Shown: positions 5,414-6,646 of the stretch, in pieces
How the letters are laid out: every line of letters starts with the position of its first letter
Numbering within the stretch: the stretch's first letter is position 1
Assembly (NCBI GenBank): GCA_013290035.1
Contig: JABCYT010000194.1
Location: forward strand, 1-6,646
Direction: 5' to 3'
Origin: Alphaproteobacteria bacterium
Lineage (GTDB): Bacteria > Pseudomonadota > Alphaproteobacteria > Reyranellales > Reyranellaceae
DNA: 6,646 bases
Program-made: the position numbers and the translations under genes
Notes under the pieces: model-generated
What the model was told of the DNA's origin: nothing
Seen by the model: only the letters and a program-made list of their open reading frames with translations
Databases searched by the model: none

Positions 5414-6367
5414 ATGCAGATCGGTTTCAACCTGCCGAATTCCGGCCCGCTCTCGGCCGTCGCTTCCATGACGGAGATCGCCGTCCAGGGCGAGGCGATG
5501 GGCTTCGACTATCTCACCATGACCGATCATGTCGTGCTGCCCGATACCAAGGTGCCCGGCTATCCCTATTCCGAGAGCGGTGAATTCTACGAGGACGCGC
5601 CGACCGAGCGACACGAACAGCTGATCGGCATGGCTTATGTCGCGGCCAAGACGACCCGTATTCGCCTGGTCGCCGCCGTGCTGGTGGTGCCGCATCGTCC
5701 CGCCGTGCTCGCCGCCAAGATGCTGGCCACGCTCGACGTGTTGTCCGGCGGAAGGCTGGTCGTCGGCATCGGCGCCGGCTGGCTGAAGACCGAGTTCGAT
5801 GCCGTCGTCACCACGCCGTTTCCCGAGCGTGGCGCCGTGACCGATGAATATATCGATGCGTTCCGGGTGCTGTGGACCGAGTCCGCGCCACGCTTCGCCG
5901 GGCGCTACACGCGCTTCGACGGCATCGTGCTGGAGCCCAAGCCCGTGCAGCGGCCGCATCCGCCGATCTGGGTCGGCGGCGAGAGCGGTCCCGCGGTCCG
6001 CCGCGCCGCCCGCATCGGCAACCTGTGGTATCCGATCGGCAGCAACAACCAGCATCTACTCGATACCCTGCCGCGGCTCAGCGCCGGCATCGCCCGCCTG
6101 CGCAAGGCCGCCGTCGACGCCGGCCGCGATCCTGCGTCCGTCGGCGTCGGCTATCGCGTGAAGCGTTATGGGGCGGCCGTGCCGCCTGTCGCCACGGATG
6201 GCGAGCGACGGCTATTCTCCGGCAGCGAGGCCGACATCGTGGGCGACCTGCGCGCCCTCCGCGAGCTTGGCGTCACCGCGCTCGATATCGATTTCGGCCG
6301 GCCGGACGCTGCTGCGGTGATCGCGGAAATGCGCCGCTTCAGGGCCGCGGTGATCGAGAAGATGTGA
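5414..6367 (+). CDS. LLM-class flavin- or F420-dependent oxidoreductase (luciferase-like monooxygenase), LLM2
   Basis: The product has 317 residues, typical of TIGR03619-like luciferase-family enzymes. Landmarks in order are MQIGFNLPNSGP (1-12), GEAMGFDYLTMTDHVVLPD (26-44), TRIRLVAAVLVVPHRPAVL (81-99), DVLSGGRLVVGIGAGWLKTEFDA (108-130), RVLWTESAPRFAGRYTRF (151-168) and EPKPVQRPHPPIWVGG (174-189), a complete TIM-barrel set. A C-terminal GSEADIVGDLRALRELGVTALDIDF (270-294) closes the barrel. Activity is reduced-flavin monooxygenation or F420-dependent hydride transfer; the cofactor cannot be read. It follows the ferredoxin by 20 bases with only a weak GGAAAA before ATG 5414, so it may depend on upstream translation. 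Compared with LLM1 it is 28 residues longer and shares the barrel motifs but not close sequence, so the two probably have different substrates. The in-frame ATG 5237 would lie deep in the ferredoxin gene and is rejected. Confidence 0.9.
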   Translation: MQIGFNLPNSGPLSAVASMTEIAVQGEAMGFDYLTMTDHVVLPDTKVPGYPYSESGEFYEDAPTERHEQLIGMAYVAAKTTRIRLVAAVLVVPHRPAVLAAKMLATLDVLSGGRLVVGIGAGWLKTEFDAVVTTPFPERGAVTDEYIDAFRVLWTESAPRFAGRYTRFDGIVLEPKPVQRPHPPIWVGGESGPAVRRAARIGNLWYPIGSNNQHLLDTLPRLSAGIARLRKAAVDAGRDPASVGVGYRVKRYGAAVPPVATDGERRLFSGSEADIVGDLRALRELGVTALDIDFGRPDAAAVIAEMRRFRAAVIEKM

Positions 6368-6399
6368 GCCGGGAAAGACGTGGCAGGCCGAGCACAAGC

Positions 6400-6405
6400 A
6401 GGAGG
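6400..6405 (+). promoter_or_regulatory. Consensus Shine-Dalgarno with no usual start codon behind it
   Basis: AGGAGG stands in the spacer after LLM2, but no ATG, GTG or TTG follows at 4-12 bases. The triplets at that distance are ATA (6412) and ATA (6415). The nearest in-frame start, GTG 6439, is 33 bases away. It is either a chance match or the relic of a lost short gene. Confidence 0.3.
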
Positions 6406-6451
6406 AACGGCATAATAATCAGTATCCCTGGGGCGGCCGTGATATTGTATT

Positions 6452-6469
6452 TGTCATGCTTTCCTGACA
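6452..6469. promoter_or_regulatory. Inverted repeat TGTCA-N8-TGACA upstream of the last gene
   Basis: TGTCA (6452-6456) and TGACA (6465-6469) are perfect mirror arms eight bases apart, in the most AT-rich stretch of the window (about 6411-6480) and 15 bases before ATG 6485. The left arm overlaps TTGTCA (6451-6456), one mismatch from the -35 consensus, but no good -10 follows at the usual distance. Size and position suit a dimeric regulator's operator, possibly for autoregulation if the downstream gene is a regulator. Confidence 0.35.
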
Positions 6470-6484
6470 TCCGTGCTTAGCAAC

Positions 6485-6646
6485 ATGGTCAATCAATCTA
6501 CCGTGCCGCCTGACGCGCGGGAGCCTTCGCGGCCCGGCGGTGACGCCATGACGCGGCTTTCGGAGGCGATCCTGGAAACATGGCGCCGGGCCATCGATCG
6601 ATTGGGAAGCGGCTGTATTCAGCATCTGTCGGAAGAAGAAGGCGGC
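6485..6646 (+). CDS. Unrecognised protein, N-terminal 54 codons only (3' end outside window)
   Basis: From ATG 6485 the frame stays open to the window edge. The first 20 or so residues are polar and proline-rich (MVNQSTVPPDAREPSRPGG), followed by a likely helix, MTRLSEAILETWRRAIDRLG (22-41), and an acidic stretch LSEEEGG. Third codon positions are mostly G or C, as in the neighbouring genes, which supports coding. No Shine-Dalgarno precedes ATG 6485; ATG 6548 (residue 22) is an alternative start that would remove the disordered lead. It begins 117 bases after LLM2, and the AT-rich spacer with a dyad suggests a new transcription unit. I do not recognise the family and assign no function. Confidence 0.45.
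   Translation, partial: MVNQSTVPPDAREPSRPGGDAMTRLSEAILETWRRAIDRLGSGCIQHLSEEEGG

Noticed and set aside
6169..6441. 13-base direct repeat TGGGGCGGCCGTG at 6169-6181 and 6429-6441
   Set aside because: One copy is inside LLM2 coding sequence, the repeat is pure GC-biased sequence and no other boundary features or target-site duplications surround it; chance is the simplest explanation.
5872..6480. 202-codon plus-strand open frame and the antisense frame 5390-6055
   Set aside because: Both overlap LLM2, which has a full set of family motifs; these are out-of-frame shadows.
6368..6484. Intrinsic terminator after LLM2
   Set aside because: No stable GC stem followed by a U-run is visible; the only good symmetry (6452-6469) is AT-balanced and looks like a protein-binding dyad.
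6419..6625. 68-codon minus-strand frame at the right edge
   Set aside because: It opposes the partial plus-strand gene, has no motif or ribosome binding site, and crosses the spacer; the plus-strand reading has better codon composition.
1..6646. CRISPR array, tRNA/rRNA, insertion sequence, integrase or attachment site
   Set aside because: No regularly spaced repeats, transposase or integrase motifs, tRNA-like cloverleaf or rRNA sequence were seen on either strand.

Overview
The window is a dense, GC-rich stretch of bacterial chromosome carrying metabolic genes, most of them flavin- or metal-dependent oxidoreductases. High GC, high third-position GC, long antisense shadow frames and short intergenic gaps suit an alphaproteobacterium of the Hyphomicrobiales/Rhodospirillales type. 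That assignment is an inference from gene style and remembered family resemblance; the window has no rRNA or other phylogenetic marker. There is no sign of a phage, insertion sequence, CRISPR array, tRNA or plasmid function.

Layout. (1) Positions 2-1299, plus strand: the C-terminal end of a flavin monoamine oxidase, overlapping by four bases (ATGA) a luciferase-like monooxygenase (LLM1). (2) Positions 1308-3009, minus strand: a three-gene unit read as SMP-30/gluconolactonase-like protein, then an NTF2-fold (SnoaL/DUF4440-like) protein, then a single-domain rhodanese, with gaps of 24 and 13 bases. LLM1 and the rhodanese converge with only eight bases between them, and both stop codons lie inside one perfect hairpin. 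(3) Positions 3010-3100: a short divergent regulatory spacer. (4) Positions 3101-4429, plus strand: a DAO-family FAD oxidoreductase. (5) Positions 4493-6367, plus strand: a tight unit of a thiol-dioxygenase-like cupin, a plant-type [2Fe-2S] ferredoxin and a second luciferase-like monooxygenase (LLM2), with gaps of 7 and 20 bases. (6) Positions 6368-6484: a relatively AT-rich spacer, then the first 54 codons of an unrecognised gene that runs off the window.

How the genes might work together. Two amine/amino-acid-type flavin oxidases, two luciferase-like monooxygenases, a lactonase-like enzyme, a small NTF2-fold protein, a cupin dioxygenase, a rhodanese and a ferredoxin resemble a catabolic island for a small organic molecule containing nitrogen and possibly sulfur. 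The sulfur theme rests on the cupin and rhodanese and on the known use of some luciferase-like enzymes on organosulfur compounds. No substrate can be read from the sequence. No gene looks like a wholly new system. The best leads are the cupin, which keeps the metal-site histidines but seems to lack residues used for cysteine in classical cysteine dioxygenase, and the solitary ferredoxin between two oxygenase-type genes.
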